In this document: positions 12,501 through 24,500 of the stretch, piece after piece | How the letters are laid out: every line of letters starts with the position of its first letter | How positions within the stretch are numbered: position 1 is the first letter of the stretch | Source: Trichostrongylus colubriformis | Lineage: Eukaryota; Nematoda; Chromadorea; Rhabditida; Trichostrongylidae | DNA length: 64,000 nucleotides | Assembly: GCA_963978905.1 (NCBI GenBank) | Contig: OZ022259.1 | Coordinates: forward strand, 5,828,001-5,892,000 | Reading direction: 5' to 3' | The notes under the pieces: generated by a model | What the model was told of the DNA's origin: nothing | What the model saw: the letters and a program-made list of their open reading frames with translations, nothing else | Database searches by the model: none | Program-made: the position numbers and the translations under genes

Positions 12501-15500
12501 AATGAACAGAAAAGGCCGTAATTAGATAGTGCAGGATCTGAGCGCGGTGGATTTTGAGATATATGTGTCTTGTAGCCAATATCAGATACCAGCGGAAGTA
12601 ATCCCTTGGAGATGACAAATTTATAGGAAAGACTTTCAAGATTGTTCTCGAACTTTCGTATTATTGGCTCACTTTCAGAAAATCATCTTTTATGACTTCC
12701 TCCCTGTGCTGATAAGCGAGGACGTTAAACCGTACAAGGAGTACATGCCTCATATACCGCCAAGCATATCACATTCATTTGCTGCCGTGGGAACAAGATT
12801 TGTGCATACCATTGTTAGCTTTTTATTTTCTCAATAAATAATGCGCTGGGAAGGGTCAAAAAGTGGGCGTGGTCCACGAGCGAGAGAAGTTCTGGTGAGC
12901 AATCCTTTCAGATACCACCAGCAATGGTGCTTCGAAAAAACGTGGAAGGCTGCGAATTTCGTGAAACAGTTGGCGACTTTCCAGCTCTCCGTCTCTGCCA
13001 AAACTGGTAAATTTTGAAATTTTAGCAATATTCTCATTGAGAGGATCTTGGTTCTTCAAGAGCCACTCACCTCCTGAACTTCTAGATCTTTGCTACACTT
13101 CTATTTTTACCTGAATCAGCCTAAGGTAGCGGTCGAAGACTCACTTTCAGACTTAAAAAATGTGAGGTTATTTGTAATACATCGCCGCTATACTGCACTT
13201 ACCGTAAGACTATGTGGGCGACGGGCTGCTATAAGCTGCACGATAACTTGGCTTTTCAGTGGTTTGGAGAACAGAGATTTGAGGGTTCGTGCCGCAGGGT
13301 ATATGTGTGTAATTAATGCAACATTACAAATTACCATAACCCTCTGTTCGACGAGGTCCGAGATTGGGGTGGTGTACAGAGTATCGGGTGTGTACCCTTA
13401 TGTCAGGATTTCGCACGACAACGAGCGGCGTGAGACACGGTAGGTGCGAGCTATGCGCGTCGCGAAACTCGGGTCTTAAAATGATTACACGGTAATGTTA
13501 GGGGCGCGATACGCAACTGACTTGTTAATCTCTTCGAGACCCAACCACACCCTCGTCCGCATTGCTTCGCTTGCGACATGCCGCGGTGTGTAATCCTGAC
13601 ATAAAGGTACACACCCCAGAGTATCAATCTTATCGTGAGAACACTTACCACATGTCATTCGAGATTTCACTTGCAGCGCAATTTCCAAATGAGCTGCAAC
13701 TCGTACGTACAGTCCTCCACAAGTTTCTCCAGAGCTTAGTAAATTTTTCTGAGAATCCCCGTTCAGGTGGAATGCTCAAGACGTGGTGCAGGAATATTCT
13801 GTAGAAGAGTTCATACTTGGAATGGTCTCACAAGTGTCTGAAGAGGAAGATGTCATCGTCGTAGAGGACTTGCGAGGTACTGGATGCTTTTACTGAAAGC
13901 TTTTCTTCAGACTTGAATCCAGTTTACAGATTTTTCGTACGGTCCGCTTCATTTCTCACGGTTGGACGCTGTAGCTTCAACGATCATGCGAGGACGCGAT
14001 AATGGCCTTTCGTCATATAACGTTCTAAGAAAGAGGTTCAAGTTAGCGGAAAAGGAATGGCATACGATCAATCCGAAGCTATACCAGACCAACAAAGCAG
14101 TGAGTGTCGTGTTTTACGCATTTTCGATTCTGCAGATAAACCAAAACTGAAAAAAAACCGCAGAAAAATAAAGCTTTCAGAATGATACGCAATTCATAGG
14201 ATTTGTATTCACCGTAGCTTTTACTCATTCCGGAATCCTAACTAAGTTATTAACAACTACTTTTGGCTGTAGACGTGGAACCCACGGGGTTCAGTGTAGC
14301 TGCGAAAAGGGGTGTGTACACTTATAACTAATTTTCGCGCGGAGAGTGGCGTCGCAGATCTCTCCACGCGTGATTGCGTACATTGCAACACTCCCTTCAA
14401 AGTTTTACGCCCAAATTAATTATTTCTTAATTAGCATTGTTATCATGTAATGCTATCGTTTCTTTTACTTTCAATGTCACTATCTTGTCTTCTTAGGGCA
14501 CGAAAATTATTGTTTTTCAGATAATGATGAGATATACAGCTATTTCTCAAAGGACCTCCATGATACCAGACCCTGGCGTCCTAGCGGAACTCTAACTGAC
14601 CGCGGCAAGTTGTGCTGACGTCACAAAGCGAAAATTTATCATAAGTGTACAAACGCTGCGAAAAGGCGCATGGGGTCTTGGTAGTATAGTGAATTGCAAG
14701 TTGCACGAAATACATACAACCAAGTACCAGTGCATTTGAAGGTGGAGTTTTCGTTCAATGCAAATTTGTGTGCTGCCTGGATACAGCCTAAGAATTTGTT
14801 CTCCCTTGTAAGGTCAGTTGATTCATTCAGCAAACTACAGTGAAGTGCAAAGGGAGCCAACGCGCGCCGCGAGCGCAACACGCGCTACTGGGTGGGGGTC
14901 GATTGGTCGAATTTTCGTTTCGCGGCGCCATTAAGACGACTTGCTGCTGTCGGTTGGAATTTCGCTCAGTATGCGCAGTGAGCTGATATCGTGAGGGATC
15001 TTCAAAGATTGCAGGTTGGAAGCTTCATGATGGGTTGTAGCTATTTCAACGGATAAAACTACAAGCAACTCGCACTCGCCGCGGGCGGCTGCGCAAAAAT
15101 TCGTCCATTCGACACCCATCCCGCGCTACTACATGTTCCGGCAAGCGTTTTGATGAAACAAAACCATAGTCATCACAACACCATACTCAGAGAATTACAA
15201 GCTGTGCGCGAATTCGAGGCAACCATTATTCACCTTCTGTGTAGGGGGAAACCACAGTTATGAGGAGTGCGCAGTGGTCTTTGTGGACGCCTACATGCTG
15301 AGCACGTCCCTTGCTTTAGAAAATCATCTCAACCTTCGGAAATCCTCTGAAAATCTAATATCTTATTGCAGCAAATATAGTGAAGATGCTAACTTACTGA
15401 TACTGAATGGTGAAAACCAAATTATATTCAGTTGTTCGACAATCTTGCTGCTATCTATGACGGCGATATCGGTAACCTGGATGCGTATGTTGGTGCAATG

Positions 15501-18500
15501 TTGGAGGTTGACGGCGGGCCGGGTGAACTGTTCAAAGCGATACTAAAGGAACAGTTTGAACGGCTTCGTGACTCAGACAGGTAGACTGCAACAGTGAAGG
15601 TGTTCGAATTATTTTCTTGAATCAGTGAGATCTGCAATGCGCCAGGATCAGGCATCGGCTGTAGAGAATTTTCGTGCGTTCGATCTCCTCCATCGGAGTC
15701 ACGATATCACCTCCCGTTACACCTAAAAATTACCGTCGGGAGGTTTGAAGGCACATTTCGAGATAACCAGATGGGTCGACTTACCTTCATAAAATAGTAG
15801 ATCCTTGGGTAACTAGTCAGGCCGCACTTTTTTCGCGCCGCCACGGTGCACTACAGTCCTACACCTGCATTAGTGGTCAACTGAGCAAAATGGGTAGCGT
15901 CGGTTCGAGCAGGTATAGCGCCATGATAGAGCACCGTGGCGACGCGAAAAAGGTGCAGACCGATTAGTTATCCGAGCATCTACTGTTCTAAGAGATAGAT
16001 CGACCCATCTGACTATCGCGAAAAGTGCCTTCAACAAAGATGGATCAGTGTATGAAGAATACTTCCATCTGATCGGTCACCACATCAACTACTGATAATT
16101 CCATAATTGATGTGGTGACAGCGCGCGGAGGAGGAAGTTGGTGTGTACCCTTATGTCAGGATTTCGCACGAGGATGAGCGGCGTGCGACGCAGTAGGTGC
16201 GAGCTATGCGCGTCGCAGTAGTTGGGTCATAGAGCGATTACACGATGATGCTAGGGGCGCGATACGCAGTTGACCTGTAATGGCTTCGGGACCCAACAAC
16301 ATGGCGCCTTTAGCTCGTCCGTAATGCTTCGCTCGCGACACGCCGCGGTGCGAAAGCCTGGCATAAGAGTACACACCCGGAGCAGGGTGTACGATAACGC
16401 CCACGAACTGGGTGAGGTCACGCGAGGGGCGACGCCGGCTCATCTATTGCACTCAATAATGGAGTCAGCAAAGCAATACTCGCGTGACGTGGTGACCCTA
16501 TTCGAGTGTATTGTCGCACGCCAAATTGGAAAGGACTGACCAACCAGGTCAGATCACGCGAGGAAGTGACGCCGGCTCACCTTACACGGGAGGGTCAACA
16601 GGTTATCGTAGCCATTCTCAATGAGGTGCACATCGCCGTATGCTCTTAAAAGAACCGAGGAGGGGGTTGGGGGAAAGCGGGAGAAAGAAGAAGATTAGGA
16701 AAAATGATCTCTTCCAAACTATCCGGTATAAAATATTGGGTAGTCTAAAAAGTCTTCGTATTTTCAAATACCGCTTTTCTCCAAACTGCTTTCCAGCAAT
16801 CTGTTCTGTACATACACATGTAGTACAAGTCCACACGCATCTACAGGTATTATTGTCTTCCATCTCCCGAGTAACCTTTTTCGGCAAAATAAACATATCA
16901 ACGGTAAACCTCATTTTCAATACAAAAATTTTTCTTTGAGTGGCGTTAGACAGGGGAAGGAAAAGGTGATAATCCGATGGAGTAAGATCAGGGCTGTAAG
17001 ATGGATGGGGCAGCAATTTTTATCCAAGCTTGAGAATTTTTTGGCGAGGCAATTTTTTGGCAAGTCTTCCCACTATTGAAAAATTGCCTCGCCAAAAAAT
17101 TCTCGAGCCTGGATAAAAATTGCTGCCCCATCCACCTCATAGTCCTGATCTTGCTCTATCGGATTATCACCTTTACCTTTCCCTGTCTAACGCCATTCAA
17201 AGAAAAATTTTTGTATTATTTTGCCGAAAAAGGTTATCCGGGAGATGGAACACAATAATACCTGTAGATAAGTGTGGACTTGTACTACATGTGTATGTAC
17301 AGAAGACATTGCTGAAAAGCAGTTTGGAGGAAAAAAGTGGTATTTAAAAATACGAAGACTTTTTCGACCCAATATGTAATCGGTAAAAATAGATGATCGC
17401 TAGAGAAACCCAGAAGCGAGACGCTGTGCTCTGTTCGCATCCTCCGCATCCTCTTCGCATGTCTTCGAACTGCAACATCGGCTTTCTGAGTTGTTCGCTG
17501 AAGGGGATGTCACTTTTTGTCTCGCTGTGTGTAGTTCATTCATTCATGATGTGAACTAAGTGAAGTAGCAGAAAGGATCACCGAAAAGGTGTTCGTGACA
17601 ATGGTACAACCTAACGTACTGCAAGCATTACGTTGGATCTTACCGTAAGCCAAATTTGACACCTCCCGGATCTCAAATCTGCTCTCTAAATCTCGGAACC
17701 AAGCGTCTCAAGACGTATGCATTTACGCGCACTTCATTGAGAATGGTTAGGCTGACTAATTGACCTTACCTTGCTAACACACAGCCGATTCAAAACAGGA
17801 CCAGAAAGGTACTTGAGAGCACGGCATCGCATTTTGCGTAGCGCGGTGGCTTCGTTGGGCGGTCCCGTCGCACACACACAGGTAGAACAGCAAGCCTATA
17901 TGCTCTGCCCGTCTGTTGAAGCGACAATTAACAACAGTACAAATACCTATTGAGCCACTCACATTATGATCCCTACTGAACCATGACCATGTATTGCGCT
18001 TGAAAAAATTTTGAAGAGCTAGCAGCTTTGATTAAAGTTCTTCTGAAGCATTAAGTCTTCTGCAGGGGAGTAGTTTTTAAGGTTTTGGTTCGAAAATAGA
18101 CAGAATGGGCTGTTTACCGAAGAGGAAATAGGAAGGATACACTCCATAACACTAAAAGATATCATACAAGCAACTATGGATGTACCTGACAAGTGGCTGC
18201 AAAAGAACGTAAGTGATTTCGACCTGCGCTAGGTACTCCACGTTAATCGAATTCTCAAGTTTGAGGTGTTTTTCTCAAGCAGTGGCGATCCATGTCCCCA
18301 GCCATTTCAAGTCAATACAACAGGTATCCATCACATCACTCATCGTTATAATGAACTGATAAGCTCAATTCAATTTTCGGCCACCTTTTTCAGATCTTGA
18401 GCAGTGCATCCCATTGATGAGATTTGATCATGTGACAGAAGTAGAAGGAAACGAGATTATCTTCATTTTCACACTGATCGGGCTAGGTTGCATTCCGCTA

Positions 18501-21500
18501 CGTAAGTCTATCATTCTCTTGCAACTTGTTTGGAACCGCTTTGCTGTTAAAAGAACCAGAAGGGGTCCGAAGCAAGAGGAGTATGCAAAGAAATGGTCAC
18601 ATTCGCATCAACACACTGACTTTACGAGTTGTCCGCTGTAGGAGACGGGTAGCGGGGCAACGTTAGTTGTAGCACCAGACTCCCAACGCAGTGGAGTGGC
18701 CATTCCCAACTATTGGGTCATTCCATAAGTAGTGTCGTTTTTTTTTTCAAGCAAAAATTTTGTCATAAAATTGCAAGTTTTTGCAACATGTCATATATCA
18801 TTCGGAAGAAAATTTTCTGCTCTACAAAATGACATGTTCAGTTTTCAAGTATGTTAGAATGGCGCCGATATTTAGGCAGGCGAAGAGGTAGGTCCAGCAG
18901 ACAAAAATTGGCCGAACCGGCAATCAATTAAAACACTATATTTTACTTGAGGAAAACCAACCAGTGATGTGTGCCGTACTTGGCCCCGACCTCTTCTACA
19001 AATTCCACAAGCCGGTTGCTTGGAAAGCCACGTCGCTCTTTTTCCACATTGAGTTTTCCGCCACAACTCGGTGATTTTAGACAATTTCTTCGAACCAAGG
19101 CAAGAAAATTTTCTCAACCAATCAGTTGAAAAAGTGGTGAAATGTTAAGAGCAGGTGGTGCGTAGGAACAAGGGAAATACCACTGACCGGATTCCTTAAC
19201 ATTCTCGTGGAAAAAATAAATTGTGAAAAATGTCAACTGGACTCCAATCACATGGTACTAAAACTCAATCAGAATCGCAGCCAAAACAAACTAGAAAGGT
19301 CTTTCCGATATAGCAGAAGGAGTTCTTTAAAGTGGTCCATAAAACAACTCTAAGCGAGGAGTTTGAGAGAAAACATTTCATTTTGAATAAGTGTGGGTGC
19401 TTTTGAAAAAAAGATTTTAGAAAAATAACGACACGGCTTCTTAATCAACCAAATATTGGATATTGTAGAAGAGGTCGGGACCAAGTACGGCACACATTAT
19501 TGGTTGGTTTTTCTCAAGTAAAATATAGTGTTTTGATTGATTGCCGGCTCGGCCAATTTTCGTCTGCTGGACCTACCTCTTCGCCAGCCTAAATATCGGC
19601 TCCATTCTAACAAACTCAGAAACTGAACATGTCATGTTGTAGAGCAGGAAAATTTCTTTCAAATGATATATGACATGCTGCAAAAACTTGTAATTTCATA
19701 GGAAAAATTTGTGCTTGAAAAAAAACGACATTACTTATGGAATGACCCAATACATAGCATTCATGTAAGTACATCTAGAAACAATACAAGAAAGAACAAA
19801 AGAAAAAGTAAAAGGAAGGAATAACTTTGTATTAAAAGCATCTCCTCTCGGCACCGTGCCAAGGCGTCTAATTGGCGAGTTTGTGCAATGGCGGCCATTG
19901 AACTCGTCTGTACCACATCTGTTCTACCGTAGGCCAAAATTACCCCCTTCCGGTGTCTTTAAGCTTCCATAGGTTTATTGGCAACTGAGAATCACCCATG
20001 AACGAGAAGCGATACTACTACATAGGAATCTCTTTGCAGTATGTCTTTGGATTGGTTGTGTGCTGATTCAACGACGCCGTCGAATGGGATGGGATAGCTC
20101 ATTTGATAGCCTTACAGTCACAGCTGCCGACAACGATAGTGTGGATCGCTATCATTTTCAAGGTGATGAAATTCATTTTTCTGAGTCATGGCGATCAGTC
20201 GAAACCCGGTAAACGTGATCAATCAAATGGAACTGCATATGATTTAGCGTTCGAATGGCTTCAAGAATCTTATGTCCGTCACGTTGTGGTCGAGCTTTCG
20301 CCGGGAGTGTTGACTCTCTGCAAGCCGCGTGGTGCAATTCTGAGAAAGACACTGTTCTCGAGAGATGTTGAGGTTTGTGTGCGCTGAGCTTCCGTGAACA
20401 CCCAAGAACAACTTAACTCTCGAGAAACTATCCTCTAAACTGCCTTAGTAAAAATAATGGAGAACAGCTTAGTGAAGGGGACCACCACCGTTGAAAAATT
20501 GAGAAGAGCGTGGCAGTGGATATGACACGAAGTCAAATTACTAGGCTTATTGAGATGATCAGTGTGATCTGTACGATACGGGTGAGGTTACTTACGCCAA
20601 AAATCCCGCCCGCGGCGAGCGGCGCGGCGGGTACGAGTGCCAGTGGCAGGGCATGGCAGCCCCCAAGCGAGACAGTGTGCCATGGGTGGAAGCGCAGAAG
20701 GTGACGCAGCCACGCTCTGCCGGGCTCCCCAGAGCAATCGATCCTCAAGTCGGACTCGCCGCGCCGCTCGCCGCGGCGACCACGCGGATTTTTGGCGTAA
20801 GTAACCTCACCCGTCTGACACCGTACCACATTTTCAGTTTGATACTCGTCAATTATTTTTAAATGAAGGGTCTTCAGGTTGTTGTTCATCACAGCGAGGC
20901 AAATTCTTCTGCAGTTCATGGACCGTATTGTCTCATAAAAATGAAGGGAGCATATGACTTGGTGAGACTCCTTCAGTGTATGAATTCAGGTTGCCTGTAA
21001 TTCATTTCAATAATCGCCCGCAACTACCTTACCGGAAGGAGTCAGTTAACAAGAAGCACATCCCAAAAACACTTTCTCTTCCAAACTTTTCAAAAGCCAT
21101 TTATTGGAAGTGCTATCCTATGAAGCCACAAAGCCACCTGAAAAAGGACCCTTCTCACTTTCAGCATTTTTTGGTGTCTCCTTTTGCATTTTTCATGTCG
21201 AGTCTCCCGGCATCTCCGGTTTTATATTTTTTGAGGTTTTACGCCTCCCATCCGACAAGCGCTTAGCAGAGTTTCTCTCGTTGCTCACAGCAATGGTAGG
21301 AAAGCTTGACGGACATGTGGTGCAGATTCCCATGCACAGTGAAGAACTCCTGGATAAAGCCGAGACAAAGGTACCGTCATTTGAAGGAATCGTCTACGAA
21401 ATTATAGGCTCTTTCGTTACCCATAGATTTATGTTGTATTTGTTACTAAGGTTGGCATGCAAAGTTTCACGCGAAAAACAAGTATCCGGCTAAAGAGCAG

Positions 21501-24500
21501 GCTCCTCATAGTGGCGTCCGACGAGGTGGAGCGGCCAAGAGGGTGCGGTTATCAGGGTTCCAGAAGCAAAGAGGCGAGGTCACGTGATCAGGGACGCAGA
21601 GTGGGAAGCAAACCAACACTTTGCGCGGAAATGTGAATTGCCGCCTACAGCCGTTCATACAGCTCGGCGGGACTTTGAACGAGCACCCAGTTTATCGATT
21701 TCTGCATAATGAAAAAGCGAATTTCTTAGTTTTTTTTGAGCTTCTATAATAGTTATGTGCTTCATCTGCCAGAGTGATTCTAAGAGGAATCGTCATGGAT
21801 TTATCATGGGCGATTCTTTTGAGGAATAAGCCTCAGTATAATCATGTCAAACTTCCAAAAAATTCGATTTATCTCAGGACCGTCGTCAGGAGCGTCTAGA
21901 TCACTTTTTTCGAGAGGCCTACGCTCGTACATTCAATCAACAGAAGCTTTGCGATTCTGAGATTTTCAGTGACGATGTTGATGACGTTCTCAACCAAACT
22001 ATTACGAGGTGATATACATATGATGGAGGAGAGTTTGTATAGCAGTAAGGTCGCGGTCATACTCACCGCCGGCAGGGCGTGGTTGCGTTCAGAGGCAGCT
22101 AGGGAGAGTGGCACGGAGGAGGTGTAGAGATAGCGTAGACAACGAGGCAGAATGGCATAGGAAGAACGCAGAGATACGCAGCTACGCCCTGCCGCCGGCA
22201 ACGCCAAGTATGACCGCGGCCTAATGCATTGTCGGGCCGTGCGGTTGCCGAGGGTACATACCGGTAAGGGCATTTAGCGTCAAACATCACATCTAGGTAA
22301 TTGTCGACATAAATACGACCCCACCATGAAAGGTAAAACCGATACAACCCCTTGCCCCAAAAAATCTATGGGAACAGGGGGAACTGTTCCCGTAGGTTTT
22401 TCGGGACAAAGGGTCCCAACTACCTTCGACGACCACTTCTTCCTCTAGCTTCACGTAGAGTAACAAATAGGGACTTAACGTACTAGTGCTTGTCCATCTA
22501 CTCCACACTGGCTTTTCAGAATATCACCGACCGAGAGCTAGTTATATGTAAAGCTCGTAATCAAATCCACATTTAATTTTCCTTTTTTTTCAGGAATGAA
22601 TTCGCGCAAGCAATGGGTATGAGAGAAACTGATATGTTTGTACAGAGAATGTTCGCCGTCACTGTCAGCGAAGATCGTGACGTTATAACATTTGCAGAAT
22701 TTCTCGAAGTTCTCAAAAAATTCGTTGGTGGTGAGTTAGCAGCTAATTCCTTTTATTAGGTAACTAAAAAAAAATTCGTGCGGTTTTTTCTAACTGATTA
22801 TTTCTATGCATTGCATTTAAAAACTGATTGTAGTAACAGGATAACATAGCATGCTTTGAAGCTTGTTTTATACAGAATCATTCAGTGTGTCTCATAAATT
22901 CAAGTAGTGCGTTTCAAGTTTAAAATGTTCAAGTGGAGTACGGCTGTGTCGAATGAGATTTCCAGAGGAAAGTTTTTTCAGACCACTTCCTGACCCGTCC
23001 GTTCCGCTACGGTACCTTCCTCAAAAGCAGCGCATATCTTACGTTCTGCAGTTTGGTGCCAAGTTCAAAGGCAGCATAAGGGGAAAGTCGGACTAAAAGT
23101 AAAAGTAGTAGTGAATGTGAAAGGCGAGATGCCTAGTAACAGGTCAGTGAAGAAGCAACGGACGGAACTGGCCAAAAACCCGAGAAATAGGACACCCTCT
23201 CCAATGTTGATTCTCGACGCGGACGACCTGTACGTCAAGAGGGAAGTAGTCTGATCTAGTTTTCCATTGGCATGTTGCCAAGTATACACAAGGGAATGTT
23301 TGGAAATACGACAGCATCTATTTTTTAGAGTGAGTTCCAAGCTAGAAATGCAAAAGCGTGCCGCGAAACCTTCGATCCTGCCGCTTCTCCTTGGCCGCTC
23401 CCACCCCAGTCAATTGGGAATTACATTATCCGGAGGCGGGATCGACTCGTCAAGAGGAGGGACAGATGGGCGGTTGCGGCATTTTGCGAACCCGAGAAAT
23501 AGGACACCCTCTCCAATGTTGATTCTCGACGCGGACGACCTGTACGTCAAGAGGGAAGTAGTCTGATCTAGTTTTCCATTGGCATGTTGCCAAGTATACA
23601 CAAGGGAATGTTTGGAAATACGACAGCATCTATTTTTTAGAGTGAGTTCCAAGCTAGAAATGCAAAAGCGCGCCGCGAAACCTTCGATCCTGCCGCTTCT
23701 CCTTGGCCGCTCCCACCCCAGTCAATTGGGAATTACATCATCCGGAGGCGGGATCGACTCGTCAAGAGGAGGGACAGATGGGCGGTTGCGGCATTTTGCG
23801 ACGTTTCTACAGCTTTTTCACCGGGATTTCTCCACAGATAGCCTTCTTAGGCCCAGGACTACCATGTGAGTGACTTTTTGTAGAGATTTCACCATTACCG
23901 CATTACCCCTAATGCTGTCTTTAAACTCATAAAGTAAACAGGTGCCATTTATCTCATTCGACACAGCCGTACTGCACTTAAAATTTCAAACTTAAAACAC
24001 ACTACCTAAACTTATGAGACACACTGAATGATTCTGCATAAAACTAGCTTTAAAGCATATGTATTGTTACCCTGCTACCACAATTAGTTTTTTGAATACA
24101 TTGCATAGAAATAATCAATTAGAAAAAACTACACGAACTTTTTTGGTTGCCTAATATTTTGGCTTGTATGAATAGTTCCTACAGATCTTGTATCGGTAGA
24201 ATAGACTGGAGTAGAAGTCGAAATGAGTATATGGTAGTAGTAACACCGAATAGAGATTTTGAGTTTCAGGGAGCATGCAGGAGAAGTATGAACTCCTCTT
24301 TTCGATGTGCGACGTGAATGGCAACGGCCGAGTTCATCGGAATGACTTTGCTGATCTCATTCTCTCGCTTAACACCATCGTCGGTGTCAGCATTACCGAA
24401 AGCACCCAGAGTCGCGTTATTGAGCATATTTTACATCAATCAGGTATTTCTTCACTGTCCTTCGTGAAGGGTTTCAGTTTTACGCGAAGGTGCTACAAAA

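Larger units (their letters stand above)
5307..18323 (+). other. bli-3: Duox peroxidase-like ectodomain exons
   Basis: Conserved blocks in order: YDGWNNNRANPGWGSVG (5307), SDGIYMMNLSLPSAR (5466), NARNLTSMFAFF (7638), EMVVYEITASTQASCPLEV (9201), PFTRARYDKNTGKGF (9440), TAWIDGSFVYSVTEAW (10515), PPRNDANIPL (11644), GDSRVNENPGLLS and FRWHN (11839), EHPSWSDEELFQAARRW (12073), FPALRLCQNWW (12912), EEDVIVVEDLRD (13767), IMRGRDNG (13930), DAYVGAMLE (15432), FWFENRQNGLF (18082) and SGDPCPQPFQVNTT (18260). The His of FRWHN corresponds to the proximal heme ligand motif of animal peroxidases. The usual distal His site falls in VVYE and has no His. Lumen or extracellular side is expected. Confidence 0.92.
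18394..20162 (+). other. bli-3: Duox first transmembrane helix and basic stop-transfer segment
   Basis: Exon 18394-18501 encodes IIFIFTLIGLGCIPL and, after a phase 1 junction, exon 20040-20162 continues LCLWIGCVLIQRRRR. A single hydrophobic helix is therefore followed by four arginines, placing the next region in the cytosol. The 1.5-kb intron between them holds two nested transposable elements. The donor at 20163 is set by phase: only it joins correctly to the acceptor at 20247. Confidence 0.85.

Noticed and set aside
12831..13059. Minus-strand ORFs of 67-68 codons
   Set aside because: They are antisense to the Duox exon 12912-13006.
13677..13702. Possible small Duox exon (RNFQMSCNS)
   Set aside because: The exon at 12912-13006 ends in TG and joins exactly to 13767 to give LCQNWWNAQD, leaving no place for it.
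20163..20247. ORF running through 20103-20387 as one exon
   Set aside because: The better model uses the frame starting at 20040 (LCLWIGCVLIQRRRR) and an 85-bp intron 20163-20247; the through-ORF is a mix of two frames.
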